Below are positions 41,549 to 50,289 of a stretch of 64,000 nucleotides of DNA, piece by piece. The stretch spans positions 434,001 through 498,000 of the forward strand of contig NZ_QYZP01000001.1 in NCBI RefSeq assembly GCF_003595215.1, read 5' to 3'. A model generated the notes under the pieces. That model had not been told where the DNA came from. It saw only the letters and a program-made list of their open reading frames with translations, and ran no database searches. The position numbers were made by a program, and so were the translations under genes. This stretch comes from Nesterenkonia natronophila. Lineage in GTDB: Bacteria; Actinomycetota; Actinomycetes; Actinomycetales; Micrococcaceae. Positions within the stretch are counted from its first letter, which is position 1. Each line of letters opens with the position of its first letter.

Positions 41549-42686
41549 GGACCGCTTGGTTGGTGGCGAAATTCAGCCGCGCGCGACGCTCTCCGCCGGT
41601 GCCGAAAGCGTGTCCGGGGGTCAGTGCGAGGTTCGCCTCGGAGAGCAAGTGTTTAGCTGGGCCCATCAGCGGGGTCTCGGCTCCACCATTGGGCTCATCG
41701 TCAAACCCGTATGCGGAGAAGTCCAACCATGCCAGGTAGGTGGACTCCGGGGGAGAGGCCTTCACCTCAGGTGCGGCCTCGGCCAGAAGGCGCATCAGCA
41801 GCGCACGGTTGTCTTCCAACCCGGTGAGTGCGGCGTCGAGCCAGTCCTGACCTTCCGCGTAGGCGGCCGTCTGGGCGATGACTCCGGCATGGCTGGGACC
41901 CAGAGTCGTTTCTGGGGCCAGTTCGTTGAGCTCCGGGGCTGCCTCTGCGCCTGCGATCAGCAGTCCGGCTTTCAACCCGGCCAGGTTCCACGCTTTGGAG
42001 GCTGACATGACTGAGTAGCCGCGCGGGTCCACCGAGATGTAGGGGGTGAACGTCGCTTCAGAATAGACCAGCGGGGCGTGGATCTCGTCCGCGACGACGC
42101 GGACTCCGTAGTCAGCCGAGAGCTGGGCCAGTCGCTCCAGCTCCTTCTTGGTGTGCACCACTCCGGTGGGGTTGTGCGGATTGCAAAGCAGGTAGGCGGC
42201 CTGCCCGCCGGTGGTGCGCAGATTGAACGACTCCTCCAGCATGTCGAAGTCCAGTCGGCCGTCGGCGCCTAGGGGGGCCTCCACCACACGCCGCCCGGCG
42301 CTGACTGGGTGCGTGAAGAAGGGCGGATAGACCGGAGAGGACACGATCACGGTGTCCCAGAGTTCGCCGACCAGCTTGAGTGCCTCAACCACCCCTGTCA
42401 TCACATCACGGACGGGACTGACCTGGTCTGCAGTGAGAGTCCAATCCCAACGTTGCTGCGCGAAGTGCAGGAACGCTTCCACATAGGGCGCGGTGTGCGG
42501 GTATCCGGTATCACCGAGGTCGATCATTTCCCGCAGCGCGTCCGCCACAGGCTCGGCCAGCGGGGTGTCCATCTCCGCTACCCACAGTGGCAGAACCTCG
42601 TCGCCGAAGGCCCGCCACTTCATAGATTTTCGGCGTCTCAGCTGGTCGAGACCCAGGATTTCCAGAGGATTCTGCACATGACCCAT
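41505..42686 (-). CDS. MalY/PatB-type aminotransferase (C-S lyase family)
   Basis: A 393-residue PLP enzyme of fold type I. Motifs: LPLWVAEMDTPLAEPV, GYPHTAPYVEAF, LLCNPHNPTGVVHTKKEL, VVADEIHAPLVY, and the PLP lysine in SVMSASKAWNLAGLKAG. The MalY/PatB group includes cystathionine beta-lyases that release homocysteine and pyruvate, and this is the likeliest role. Genuine aminotransferases share the family. ATG 42686; the gene is monocistronic. Confidence 0.88.
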   Translation of the reverse strand: MGHVQNPLEILGLDQLRRRKSMKWRAFGDEVLPLWVAEMDTPLAEPVADALREMIDLGDTGYPHTAPYVEAFLHFAQQRWDWTLTADQVSPVRDVMTGVVEALKLVGELWDTVIVSSPVYPPFFTHPVSAGRRVVEAPLGADGRLDFDMLEESFNLRTTGGQAAYLLCNPHNPTGVVHTKKELERLAQLSADYGVRVVADEIHAPLVYSEATFTPYISVDPRGYSVMSASKAWNLAGLKAGLLIAGAEAAPELNELAPETTLGPSHAGVIAQTAAYAEGQDWLDAALTGLEDNRALLMRLLAEAAPEVKASPPESTYLAWLDFSAYGFDDEPNGGAETPLMGPAKHLLSEANLALTPGHAFGTGGERRARLNFATNQAVLTEAVQRLGASLER

Positions 42687-42747
42687 GCCATGAGCTTATC
42701 GAACTGAGCCCAATCGAGCAGATCCGCCACCGGAGTAGGGTGATCAG

Positions 42748-43428
42748 GTGGATCAGACCAGCTCAGAAAACGACGAGGCCGCGGGCGCAGGTGCCCGCCC
42801 CAATCCTGACATCGAGGGAGCAGAGCGTGAGGTGGGGGTCGGTCCCTGGGAGGGGCCGTGGCCGGAGGATGATCGTTTCGACCCGGAATTTCTCCGTCAT
42901 GGGGACCGCCGCAATGTGATTGACCCCTACCGTTATTGGAGTCACGAGGCAATCGTGGCGGACTTGGATGCCAAGCGGCACGGCTTCCATGTGGCTATTG
43001 AGAACTGGCAGCACGATTTCAATATCGGCACAGTGGTTCGAACCGCTAACGCATTTCTCGCACAGGAAGTGCACATCATCGGCAAGAAGCGGTGGAACCG
43101 ACGCGGCGCCATGGTGACAGATAAGTATCAGCACATCAGGCACCACGCGACAGTGGATGAGTTCCTGGCGTGGGCAAACACTGCCGGCGTCGTCGTCCTG
43201 GGTATTGATCTTTTTCCGGACTCAGTCCCGCTGGAGACATACCCACTGCCGGAGCGGTGTGTGCTGGTCTTCGGCCAGGAGGGCCCCGGGCTCAGTGATC
43301 CGATCAGGCGGGCGGCGCATGCGACCCTCTCGATCGCCCAGTTCGGCTCCACCCGTTCCATCAATGCGGGCGTGGCCGCGGGAATCGCAATGCATTCCTG
43401 GGTTCGGCAGCACGCCGCACCGCGGTAA
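42748..43428 (+). CDS. TrmH/SpoU-family RNA 2'-O-methyltransferase
   Basis: A 226-residue SPOUT methyltransferase acting on tRNA or rRNA ribose. Motif 1 is NIGTVVRTANAF, motif 2 is LVFGQEGPGLSDPI and motif 3 is LSIAQFGSTRSINAGVAAGIA. The N-terminal ~45 residues are a polar extension. Starts with GTG six bases after TAGGGT and lacks a ribosome binding site, so it is probably leaderless. Exact target not readable from sequence. Confidence 0.9.
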   Translation: MDQTSSENDEAAGAGARPNPDIEGAEREVGVGPWEGPWPEDDRFDPEFLRHGDRRNVIDPYRYWSHEAIVADLDAKRHGFHVAIENWQHDFNIGTVVRTANAFLAQEVHIIGKKRWNRRGAMVTDKYQHIRHHATVDEFLAWANTAGVVVLGIDLFPDSVPLETYPLPERCVLVFGQEGPGLSDPIRRAAHATLSIAQFGSTRSINAGVAAGIAMHSWVRQHAAPR

Positions 43429-43459
43429 CCTCATGCGTTCGGGGGGTTCCGGCGAGAGA

Positions 43460-43756
43460 CTATTCGCGATTCGGATCCCATCGATACCGCTTCAGATCGA
43501 TCCGAAAGTCCACGGCAAGGACCCCTTCAGCGCGCAGACGCTCCAACTGTTCTGTGAGCAGATGTGGTGCCGGGACTCCGTTGGCACGAATGATCCGGTG
43601 CCAGGGTAGGTCGAAGCCATCCTCGCGCAGAATCCGTCCTACAATCCGGGGAGTGGCCAGGCCAGCGATTGCGGCAATGTCTCCGTAGGTCGCGACTCTG
43701 CCGGGTGGCACCGCGGCTACGAGGTCCCGCACCCGCTCATGAGTCTGTTCGTCCAC
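43460..43756 (-). CDS. Alkyltransferase-like (ATL) DNA repair protein
   Basis: A 98-residue homologue of O6-methylguanine-DNA methyltransferase. It keeps the DNA-binding part (VPPGRVATYGDIA, TPRIVGRIL) but has PWHRII where the repair enzyme has PCHRV, so the alkyl-accepting Cys is Trp. Such ATL proteins flip alkylated guanine and hand it to nucleotide excision repair. GTG 43756 (VDEQTHERV) is chosen by comparison with the family; a TTG seven codons upstream is possible. Confidence 0.88.
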   Translation of the reverse strand: MDEQTHERVRDLVAAVPPGRVATYGDIAAIAGLATPRIVGRILREDGFDLPWHRIIRANGVPAPHLLTEQLERLRAEGVLAVDFRIDLKRYRWDPNRE

Positions 43757-43820
43757 AACAGCACCATAACGCAGCAAGTAATATCGTCAGACCCAACACA
43801 TTGAGGGGGCGATTTCGAGT

Positions 43821-44870
43821 GTGGAGGTGACGAGTTCTGCGGACGGTGCCGGCAGGAGTGCCCGTCGTGTGCTGGTACTGCTGAATCCTGGTACTGGTCG
43901 CCAAACCTGGCTGCCGAGCACACTGAAGGACCTTCGTGCGCGCGGCGGCCCCAACCTGGGCTTGGTGGTCCCGGACCCGACTGACCAGGAAGAGCAGCTG
44001 CGCGAAGCCAAAGCTGTGGTGGAGCAGGGTGTCGACGCCGTGGTGGTCTTCGGGGGAGATGGAATGGTGGGGCTCGGCGTGAATCTGGTGGCCCAGCGGG
44101 AGATCCCGCTTGGAATCGTTCCCACTGGAAGCGGCAATGACTTTGCTCGGGCCGCGGACATCCCGCGGCGGCATGCACATGCGCTCCACCGGGTGCTACA
44201 GGCCCTGACACAGCATGAACTTCCGGTCCGGAGGGTCGATGCTATGCGGCTGAAGGTCTCGCGCGCCCGATCGAGCCAATCAGACACCGGCCCCAGCGCC
44301 GATTGTATCGAATCGGCCGATGTGCTGGAGCGGAACGACAACCCTGTCCGCGTCCTATGGGTCGCCAACTCGGTGAACATCGGTTTCGACGCGCAGGTCA
44401 ATCAGCGGGCCAACGCCCAACGCAGGGTACCCCGGAAGTTGCGGTATCTCGTGGCTTTGGCCCAGGAGGTGCCGCAGTTCCGCGCTGTGGAGTTTGTGCT
44501 GCAGCTTGACTCCGGTCCGGGAGTGCGCCAGAAGTCTTCCCTTGTCTGCATTCAGAACGGCAGTTCGATCGGTGGAGGCATCCCACTGGCTCCTCGTGCA
44601 AGGATTGATGACGGCTGGGCCGAGGTTTCGCACATTGAGCCGCTGAGTCGCGCAGGGATGGTGACGCTTTTTCCGGTGTTGATGCTGCGGATGCATCGCT
44701 TGCTGAAGCCCCTAACCACTCGGCAAATCCGTCACGTCCGCGTTGAAGTCCCTCCGCAGGTGCCGGTCTTCGCTGACGGTGAGGAGCTTCACTCCGAACG
44801 GTCTTCCGTTGCAGTGGGCACCGTGGTGGAGGCCACGCTCATTCCCGGGGCGGTTCTGATTGTTGACTGA
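43821..44870 (+). CDS. Diacylglycerol kinase-family lipid kinase
   Basis: A 349-residue protein of the DAGK catalytic family. It shows VLVLLNPGTGR, VVVFGGDGMVGLGVNLVA and IPLGIVPTGSGNDFARAADI (the GGDG and GTGNDFAR-type nucleotide site, here GSGNDFAR). The C-terminal beta-rich half contains WVANSVNIGFDAQVN and ends with VPVFADGEELHSE. It phosphorylates diacylglycerol or a related lipid. Starts at GTG 43821 or GTG 43827. Confidence 0.9.
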   Translation: MEVTSSADGAGRSARRVLVLLNPGTGRQTWLPSTLKDLRARGGPNLGLVVPDPTDQEEQLREAKAVVEQGVDAVVVFGGDGMVGLGVNLVAQREIPLGIVPTGSGNDFARAADIPRRHAHALHRVLQALTQHELPVRRVDAMRLKVSRARSSQSDTGPSADCIESADVLERNDNPVRVLWVANSVNIGFDAQVNQRANAQRRVPRKLRYLVALAQEVPQFRAVEFVLQLDSGPGVRQKSSLVCIQNGSSIGGGIPLAPRARIDDGWAEVSHIEPLSRAGMVTLFPVLMLRMHRLLKPLTTRQIRHVRVEVPPQVPVFADGEELHSERSSVAVGTVVEATLIPGAVLIVD

Positions 44871-44888
44871 GTCGCGAGTACAGGGCGG

Positions 44889-45545
44889 TCAGTGACCTCT
44901 TATTGCTGAGGTGATGCGGCGGATTTGCGCAGCGATGGCATCAGAGGGCTCCAGCACCGTGACGTGAGAGCCAACAGCGCTTTCTACTTGGAGTTTGATC
45001 CAGTGGTAGTGGGTGCAGGCCAGTACCACGACATCCGCAGCCTCACGCTGCACAGCCCTGATGACCGGATCCAGATCCACCTGGTCGGCTCTTCGGGTCT
45101 CGATGATCTCGGCCCAGACCGAACAGTCCGGTTCGATTACGGTGATGCCTGCAGTCCAGTCCCGCTTCAAGCGCTGGTACCGCTGGCTAAGAAGGGTCGC
45201 TGGAGTTGCGCAGACCACGATTGTCTTCGACGCTGAGAGAGTGCTCGCCGGCTTGACCATGGGCTCCAGGCCTACAAAGGCAGTATTGGGGTAATCGACG
45301 CGCAGTCTGTCGATCGCCGCTGCGGTGGCTGTATTGCAGGCCAGGACGATCACTGCGCAGCGGGCGCTGAGCAAAGGTTGAATGGCCTGTTTGGTCAGCC
45401 GGTAGACCTCATCCTCCGAACGGCTGCCGTAGGGCACGTTGGGGTGATCGTGGGCGGTGACCACGTGGGCCTGCGGCAGCAGCTCGCGCAGCCTTGCGGC
45501 AACGGCCTCTCCGCCGATTCCGGAGTCGAACACACCTACATGCAC
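44889..45545 (-). CDS. Glutamate/aspartate racemase-family protein (short)
   Basis: A 218-residue protein. FDSGIGGEAVA, HDHPNVPYGSR, the first catalytic Cys in VIVLACNTATAAA and the second in VVVLACTHYHWIK are all present, so racemase chemistry is possible. It is about 40-50 residues shorter than typical MurI, and HPN replaces the usual D/T before VPYG. It may be a second racemase beside a standard murI elsewhere. Convergent with the kinase gene, 18 nt apart. Confidence 0.8.
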   Translation of the reverse strand: MHVGVFDSGIGGEAVAARLRELLPQAHVVTAHDHPNVPYGSRSEDEVYRLTKQAIQPLLSARCAVIVLACNTATAAAIDRLRVDYPNTAFVGLEPMVKPASTLSASKTIVVCATPATLLSQRYQRLKRDWTAGITVIEPDCSVWAEIIETRRADQVDLDPVIRAVQREAADVVVLACTHYHWIKLQVESAVGSHVTVLEPSDAIAAQIRRITSAIRGH

Positions 45546-45731
45546 AGGGGTACGCTAGCGCATCAGGCTGAGGGTCGGGGGGTTCAACCTTTCTGCCGCC
45601 GGGCATCCGACCTGAATTCGGCAATGACCGCGCAGTCCAGGTCCATTGAGGGTGTCTTTGTTGGGCATGTTGACCTTCCAGCCTCTTTGTCCGGGAACTT
45701 GGTCGGGCAGTATCTTCACTAATATTGCTGT

Positions 45732-46484
45732 GTGGGCAACGATGAGGAGGCGCTGTTTCGGTCCAGTCCGGCCGCGAAGACCGGGTTGGCGATTGCCGCG
45801 GCCATCTCCTTGTACGGCGTTTCGTTCGGCGCACTCTCGGTGGCGTCGGGGCTGACGCTTTGGCAAACCGTTGCGCTGAGCGCACTCATGTTCACTGGCG
45901 GTTCGCAGTTCGCGTTCATCGGGGTGGTGACAACGGGCGGGGCCCCGGCGTCGGCCTTTGGTGGTGCGACTCTGTTGAGTCTGCGCAACACCATCTACGC
46001 GGTCCAACTCAAGGCGCTGCTCAACCCCCGGGGTTTCAAGAAGTTGGTCGCTGCCCAGCTGACCATTGACGAGACGATGGCGACATCCACTGTGCAGGAA
46101 ACTGCCGCTGAACAGCGGCGCGGTTTCTGGATCACCGGAATCGCGTGTTACCTCGGGTGGAACGTAGCCACGGTGGTCGGCGCCGTGCTGGGTGACTTCA
46201 TCGCAGAACCTGAGGCACTGGGGCTCGACGGAGCCGTCGTCGCTGCCTTCTTGGGTCTACTCTGGCCGCGGTTGCGATCGCGTGAACCGTGGGCGCTCGC
46301 TGTGTTGGCGGCCCTGATCACCGTGATCATCATGCCTGTGGTGCCCGCAGGTGTACCAATCCTCGTGGCCGCTGCGGTGGCGGTGGGGTGGGGGCTCATT
46401 TCAGCTCGCAGGGAGCGCTTCAGCCCCTCGCCGAGGCGGCCCGGACTCCGCAAGTCCGCTGCTTGTGGAAGGAGTCATCGGTGA
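45732..46484 (+). CDS. azlC: AzlC-family branched-chain amino acid exporter subunit
   Basis: A 250-residue membrane protein. SPAAKTGLAIAAAISLYGVSFG, MFTGGSQFAFIGVV and LKALLNPRGFKKLVAAQLTIDET are typical of AzlC. Together with AzlD it exports branched-chain amino acids such as valine and isoleucine (BrnFE in corynebacteria). Starts at GTG 45732, six bases after TAATAT and without a ribosome binding site. The TGA overlaps the azlD GTG (GTGA). Confidence 0.9.
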   Translation: MGNDEEALFRSSPAAKTGLAIAAAISLYGVSFGALSVASGLTLWQTVALSALMFTGGSQFAFIGVVTTGGAPASAFGGATLLSLRNTIYAVQLKALLNPRGFKKLVAAQLTIDETMATSTVQETAAEQRRGFWITGIACYLGWNVATVVGAVLGDFIAEPEALGLDGAVVAAFLGLLWPRLRSREPWALAVLAALITVIIMPVVPAGVPILVAAAVAVGWGLISARRERFSPSPRRPGLRKSAACGRSHR

Positions 46485-46792
46485 GTCTTTGGACATGGGT
46501 GCTGCTTGCCTGTGCCGTGGCCTACGCCACCAAGCTTGTTGGCTATCTGGTGCCGGGTAGCTGGCTCAGCCACCCGTTGGTGACGCGAATCTCGGGCACG
46601 ATGACAGTCGCCCTGCTGGCCGCCCTGGTGGCGATGAACACCTTTTCCGAGGGTGCGGGGATTCTGTTCGACGCCCGTATCGGGGCCTTAGCTGCCGCCG
46701 CTGCAGCACTGCTCCTGCGCGCTCCTTTCATTGTGGTGGTCATCGCCGGGGCTGCTGCCGCCGCCGGACTGCGCCTGCTCGGGCTGCCGTAA
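46481..46792 (+). CDS. azlD: AzlD-family branched-chain amino acid exporter subunit
   Basis: A 103-residue protein with four hydrophobic helices, starting VSLWTWVLLACAVAYATKLVGYL. The conserved Arg in TRISGTMTVALLAALV is in the AzlD place. GTG 46481 follows AAGGAG and overlaps the azlC stop. Small second subunit of the exporter. Confidence 0.9.
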   Translation: MSLWTWVLLACAVAYATKLVGYLVPGSWLSHPLVTRISGTMTVALLAALVAMNTFSEGAGILFDARIGALAAAAAALLLRAPFIVVVIAGAAAAAGLRLLGLP

Positions 46793-47039
46793 CGCAGACG
46801 GATGGCCCACGTCGAGGCGGCCGCCCACGTCCGTGGTGCCAGCTGTTGCGCAACCGTGGCATGTTCGATCGTCGCGCCTCAGAGTCGAGGACTCTGACAA
46901 GCTGCGCGGCCTGCCATAGGATGGAGGACAGCAGCGCTGCGACCTCACTTCTCCATGTCCGGCGGGCTCATGGCACCGCCCAGAGGGGAGGCCAGCTCGC
47001 CGCGCTGCGCCGTCAGACTCAACGTCGAAGGAGCTCAGC

Positions 47040-48062
47040 GTGGCCATTGCAACCCCTGACAAGTACAACCAAATGATCGACTCGGCCAAATCCGGTGGCT
47101 ACGCCTACCCAGCGGTCAACGTCACCAGCTCCCAGACACTCAACGCAGCCCTCAAAGGATTTGCTGACGCCGAGTCAGACGGGATCATTCAGGTTTCCAC
47201 CGGGGGAGCGGCCTACTGGTCGGGTCCCTTCATGAAAGACATGGTGGCTGGTTCGCTCGGTTTCGCCGCCTTCGCCAAGGAGGTCGCGAAGAACTACGGC
47301 GTGAATATTGCACTGCACACTGACCACTGCCCGCAGGACAAGCTGAATGACTTTGTCATCCCGCTGATGGAAGCCTCAGAAGCTGAAGTCAAAGCGGGCC
47401 GTGACCCAGTTTTCAACTCCCATATGTGGGACGGCTCCGCTGAGACCCTTGAAGAGAATCTCCGCATCGCCGCCGAGCTGCTGCCGCGCAGCGCCGCCGC
47501 CAAGCAGATCCTTGAAGTAGAGATCGGCACGGTCGGTGGGGAGGAGGATGGTGTGGAGAATGAGATCAACGAGAAGCTCTACACCACCGTCGACGACGCC
47601 ATCGCCACCATCGAGGCCCTCGGCCTGGGGGAGAAAGGTCGGTACATCACGGCGCTGACTTTCGGCAATGTGCACGGAGTCTACAAGCCCGGAAACGTGA
47701 AGCTGCGTCCTGAGATTCTGAAAGACATTCAGGAGCAGACCTCGGTGAAGTACGGCAAGGAGAATCCCTTCGACCTTGTCTTCCACGGGGGCAGCGGCTC
47801 TACCGAGCAGGAGATCTCCGACGCGGTCAGCTACGGGGTCATTAAGATGAACATCGACACCGACACTCAGTACGCCTTCACCCGGCCGGTGGCTGACCAC
47901 ATGCTGAAAAATTATGACGGTGTGCTTAAAGTCGACGGTGAAGTCGGAAACAAGAAGACCTACGATCCGCGCGTTTGGGGCAAAGCCGCCGAGGAGAACA
48001 TGGCTCACCGTGTGGTCGAAGCGGCGCAGCGTCTCGGTTCGGCCGGCCAATCCATCAAATAA
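47040..48062 (+). CDS. fbaA: Class II fructose-bisphosphate aldolase
   Basis: A 340-residue zinc enzyme of glycolysis and gluconeogenesis that splits fructose-1,6-bisphosphate. Motifs: GGYAYPAVNVTSSQTLNAAL, zinc-site HTDHCPQDKL, NSHMWDGSAETLEENL, VGGEEDGVENE, and phosphate-binding VFHGGSGSTEQEI with MNIDTDTQYAF. GTG 47040 follows AAGGAG. A 247-nt gap upstream holds its promoter. The HAD gene follows 29 nt later and is probably cotranscribed. Confidence 0.96.
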   Translation: MAIATPDKYNQMIDSAKSGGYAYPAVNVTSSQTLNAALKGFADAESDGIIQVSTGGAAYWSGPFMKDMVAGSLGFAAFAKEVAKNYGVNIALHTDHCPQDKLNDFVIPLMEASEAEVKAGRDPVFNSHMWDGSAETLEENLRIAAELLPRSAAAKQILEVEIGTVGGEEDGVENEINEKLYTTVDDAIATIEALGLGEKGRYITALTFGNVHGVYKPGNVKLRPEILKDIQEQTSVKYGKENPFDLVFHGGSGSTEQEISDAVSYGVIKMNIDTDTQYAFTRPVADHMLKNYDGVLKVDGEVGNKKTYDPRVWGKAAEENMAHRVVEAAQRLGSAGQSIK

Positions 48063-48091
48063 CCGGTCGAACTGGAGGCGAGACCTCAGCT

Positions 48092-48889
48092 GTGACATCG
48101 CACAGGCTGCTGCTGCTGGACTTCGACGGCACACTCTGCCTCGGGGACGACCCCGTCTTGGCCTATGCGGAACAGGTCGACGAACTCCTGGAGCAGCGCA
48201 CCCAGGGCAGCACCCGGGAGCGGACGGTGCGGGAGGCGGTCACGGCCGCCTTCGCACAGAACCTCCTGTTGGTGGAGGATATTCAGTATGACGCCGCTGG
48301 CACCCCAGCTGCAGTCAGCACTGACCCGGCCCCGAGTGTCGGTAAGGCGCACCCGGTCAGCTGGCCCCTGCAGGACGGATACCAGCTGGTTCAGCTGTTG
48401 GCGACTCAGGCAGGACTGACCAATGAGGACACCGGCCTCGCTTTTCGGCAGGCGCGTCGGAACCTACTCGCAAAAGGCTTGGACAACACAGACGTGCACG
48501 CCCCACCCGAAGCTGCCGCCCTACTCAAGGAACTGCGCGGGTCCGGTCTGAGCGCCGTGTTGGCCACGAATGCTCCTGCGGAGGGTTTTGACGTGTGGCT
48601 GGAAGCACTGGGTCTGCAGAACAGCTTCGACGCGGTCATCAATTCTGCACAGAAACCGTTCGGTATGCCGCAGACGATTGAACAGGCTCGCCGCGCTGGT
48701 CCGCATCCGGTTCCCCAGACTGAAATTCTTTCTGTGGGGGACATCTGGGCCAATGACTTGGCTCATGTGGATGCATTGGGCGGAGCCACCGTACTCATTG
48801 ATCGGTTCAGCACCGGTCTCGGTGATCCCGACCACCGAGTGTGGAGCTTCGAGCAGTCAGCACCGATCATTTTCCGCTGGGCCGGTTGA
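48092..48889 (+). CDS. HAD-family hydrolase
   Basis: A 265-residue phosphatase-like protein. HAD motif I is LLLDFDGTLC, motif II TNAP, motif III Lys in NSAQKPFG, and motif IV GDIWANDLAHVDALGG. A helical cap domain lies between motifs I and II. GTG 48092 is chosen because it directly precedes motif I; a GGAGG is 13-14 bases upstream. It lies downstream of fbaA, so a sugar-phosphate substrate is plausible but not shown. It lacks the cap lysine pattern of phosphonatase as far as I can see. Confidence 0.8.
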   Translation: MTSHRLLLLDFDGTLCLGDDPVLAYAEQVDELLEQRTQGSTRERTVREAVTAAFAQNLLLVEDIQYDAAGTPAAVSTDPAPSVGKAHPVSWPLQDGYQLVQLLATQAGLTNEDTGLAFRQARRNLLAKGLDNTDVHAPPEAAALLKELRGSGLSAVLATNAPAEGFDVWLEALGLQNSFDAVINSAQKPFGMPQTIEQARRAGPHPVPQTEILSVGDIWANDLAHVDALGGATVLIDRFSTGLGDPDHRVWSFEQSAPIIFRWAG

Positions 48890-49104
48890 AGGCCCTCAAA
48901 CCGGCTTCCCGGCTGCTGGAGGTTAACTCTGAATGACACCTGCCCGAAAAGCACGCTTTCAGGTTGTGGCCAGGTTCGGCGCAACTTAGAGTGAGGTGAG
49001 GCTTCCGGGCACTGCACCCGGAGACTGTTCCGGGCGGGGGCTGGTACGGCTTCGCCTCGGCACCCGCACCCGCACTTTGACTGATCTTCGAAGGAACCAC
49101 CTAC
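48890..49104. promoter_or_regulatory. Upstream region of the phosphonate-type ABC operon
   Basis: 215 nt. It includes GTTAACTCTGAATGACACC, which vaguely recalls a PhoP direct repeat but is too weak to call, and the ribosome binding site GAAGGAA before 49105. No RNA element recognised. Confidence 0.3.
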
Positions 49105-50196
49105 ATGCGTATGAACACCAAGTCAGCCTTTGCGCTGGCCAGCGTCTTAACCCTCTCTCTCGCAGCCTGCGCCGGCGACCAGGACGATGTCACCGGCGAT
49201 GATGACGACGACGATGTCACTGACGTGGATGATGCTGAAAATGGTGCCGACGGAGGCGACGACGGTGATGAGTCAGGTGAAGCTGCCGGTGAGATCGAAT
49301 CCGTCGACTCCATCACCATTGGTCTGGTACCGGCCACTGACTCCGCTACTGAGGCTGAGGAGGAGAACGCCCAGGCTTTGGCAGAGCAGCTTTCTGAGGA
49401 GCTGGACGGCTTCCCCGTCGACATCTTCTTCGCCGACAGCTACCTGGGGGTCATCCAGGGAATGCAGTCAGGAGATGTGCAGCTGTTGATGTCCGGACCG
49501 ATCGGCATGATTCAGGCCGAGGATGAGGCTGGCGGCACCCCTATCCTCCAGTCGCTGCGCTTTGGCTCCGACACGTATGTGACCCAGTGGTTCACCAATG
49601 ATCCCGATACCTACTGCTTGGACGACGAACCCGTCGCTGACGAGGACGGCTTCCTGTTCTGCAACGGCATCCTCGACGAAGAGTCCGGTGAACTGGCCGA
49701 TTACGGTCCCATGGGGGAAGAGGCCCTGGAACTCATTGAAGACGGGACCCCCATTGCCTTCGTGGAAGAAGGCTCCGCTTCCGGATTCTATTTCCCACAG
49801 ACCCAGCTCAACGAGCTCGGCGTTGAGGTTGACGCCCAGTTTGCGGGAGGCCACGATCAAGCGGTCGAGGCGGTCTACAATGACGAATTCACCATCGGAA
49901 CCTCCTTCGACGATGCGCGAGGAAACATCGTTGACGACAACCCGGATGTTGGGGAAGAACTTGTGGTCTTCGCCTGGGCGGGGCCAATCCCCAACGACGG
50001 CATTGTGGCCTCTGACGAGTTCACCGACGAAGAGCTCGAGCTGCTGGTCGACGCATGGCTGAGTTTCGCTGAGTCCGGTGACCTGGAGGAAGGTGACCCC
50101 CTCTATGACGTCTACGAGATCAATGGCCTGGTTCCCGCTGACGAGGAGGCGCTCGACGTCGCGCGCCAGGTCTATAACGACTTCGGCGACCAGTGA
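49105..50196 (+). CDS. phnD: PhnD-like phosphonate/phosphite-binding lipoprotein
   Basis: A 363-residue binding lipoprotein. Lipobox LAAC with Cys22, then an extremely acidic linker (DDDDDDVTDVDDAEN and similar). The PhnD-type core has IGLVPATDSATEAEEEN, LMSGPIGMIQAE and SASGFYFPQTQL. It captures phosphonate, phosphite or hypophosphite for the three downstream genes. The ligand cannot be chosen from sequence. Its strong acidity fits a halotolerant host. Confidence 0.87.
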   Translation: MRMNTKSAFALASVLTLSLAACAGDQDDVTGDDDDDDVTDVDDAENGADGGDDGDESGEAAGEIESVDSITIGLVPATDSATEAEEENAQALAEQLSEELDGFPVDIFFADSYLGVIQGMQSGDVQLLMSGPIGMIQAEDEAGGTPILQSLRFGSDTYVTQWFTNDPDTYCLDDEPVADEDGFLFCNGILDEESGELADYGPMGEEALELIEDGTPIAFVEEGSASGFYFPQTQLNELGVEVDAQFAGGHDQAVEAVYNDEFTIGTSFDDARGNIVDDNPDVGEELVVFAWAGPIPNDGIVASDEFTDEELELLVDAWLSFAESGDLEEGDPLYDVYEINGLVPADEEALDVARQVYNDFGDQ

Positions 50197-50289
50197 CCCG
50201 GCCCCTGACCTGAGAGGAACTGCCAGCTCTCTGGGGTGGGCCTCCGGGCGCCCCTGGGACCGCACCGCAGAGAGCTGGACTTCGCCACT

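Noticed and set aside
48092..48889. HAD protein as phosphonoacetaldehyde hydrolase serving the PhnDCEE system
   Set aside because: It lies in the fba transcript, is separated from phnD by 215 nt, and no phosphonatase cap motif was identified.
48890..49104. PhoP box upstream of phnD
   Set aside because: GTTAACTCTGAATGACACC has only partial resemblance to the direct repeats; no second unit at the right period.
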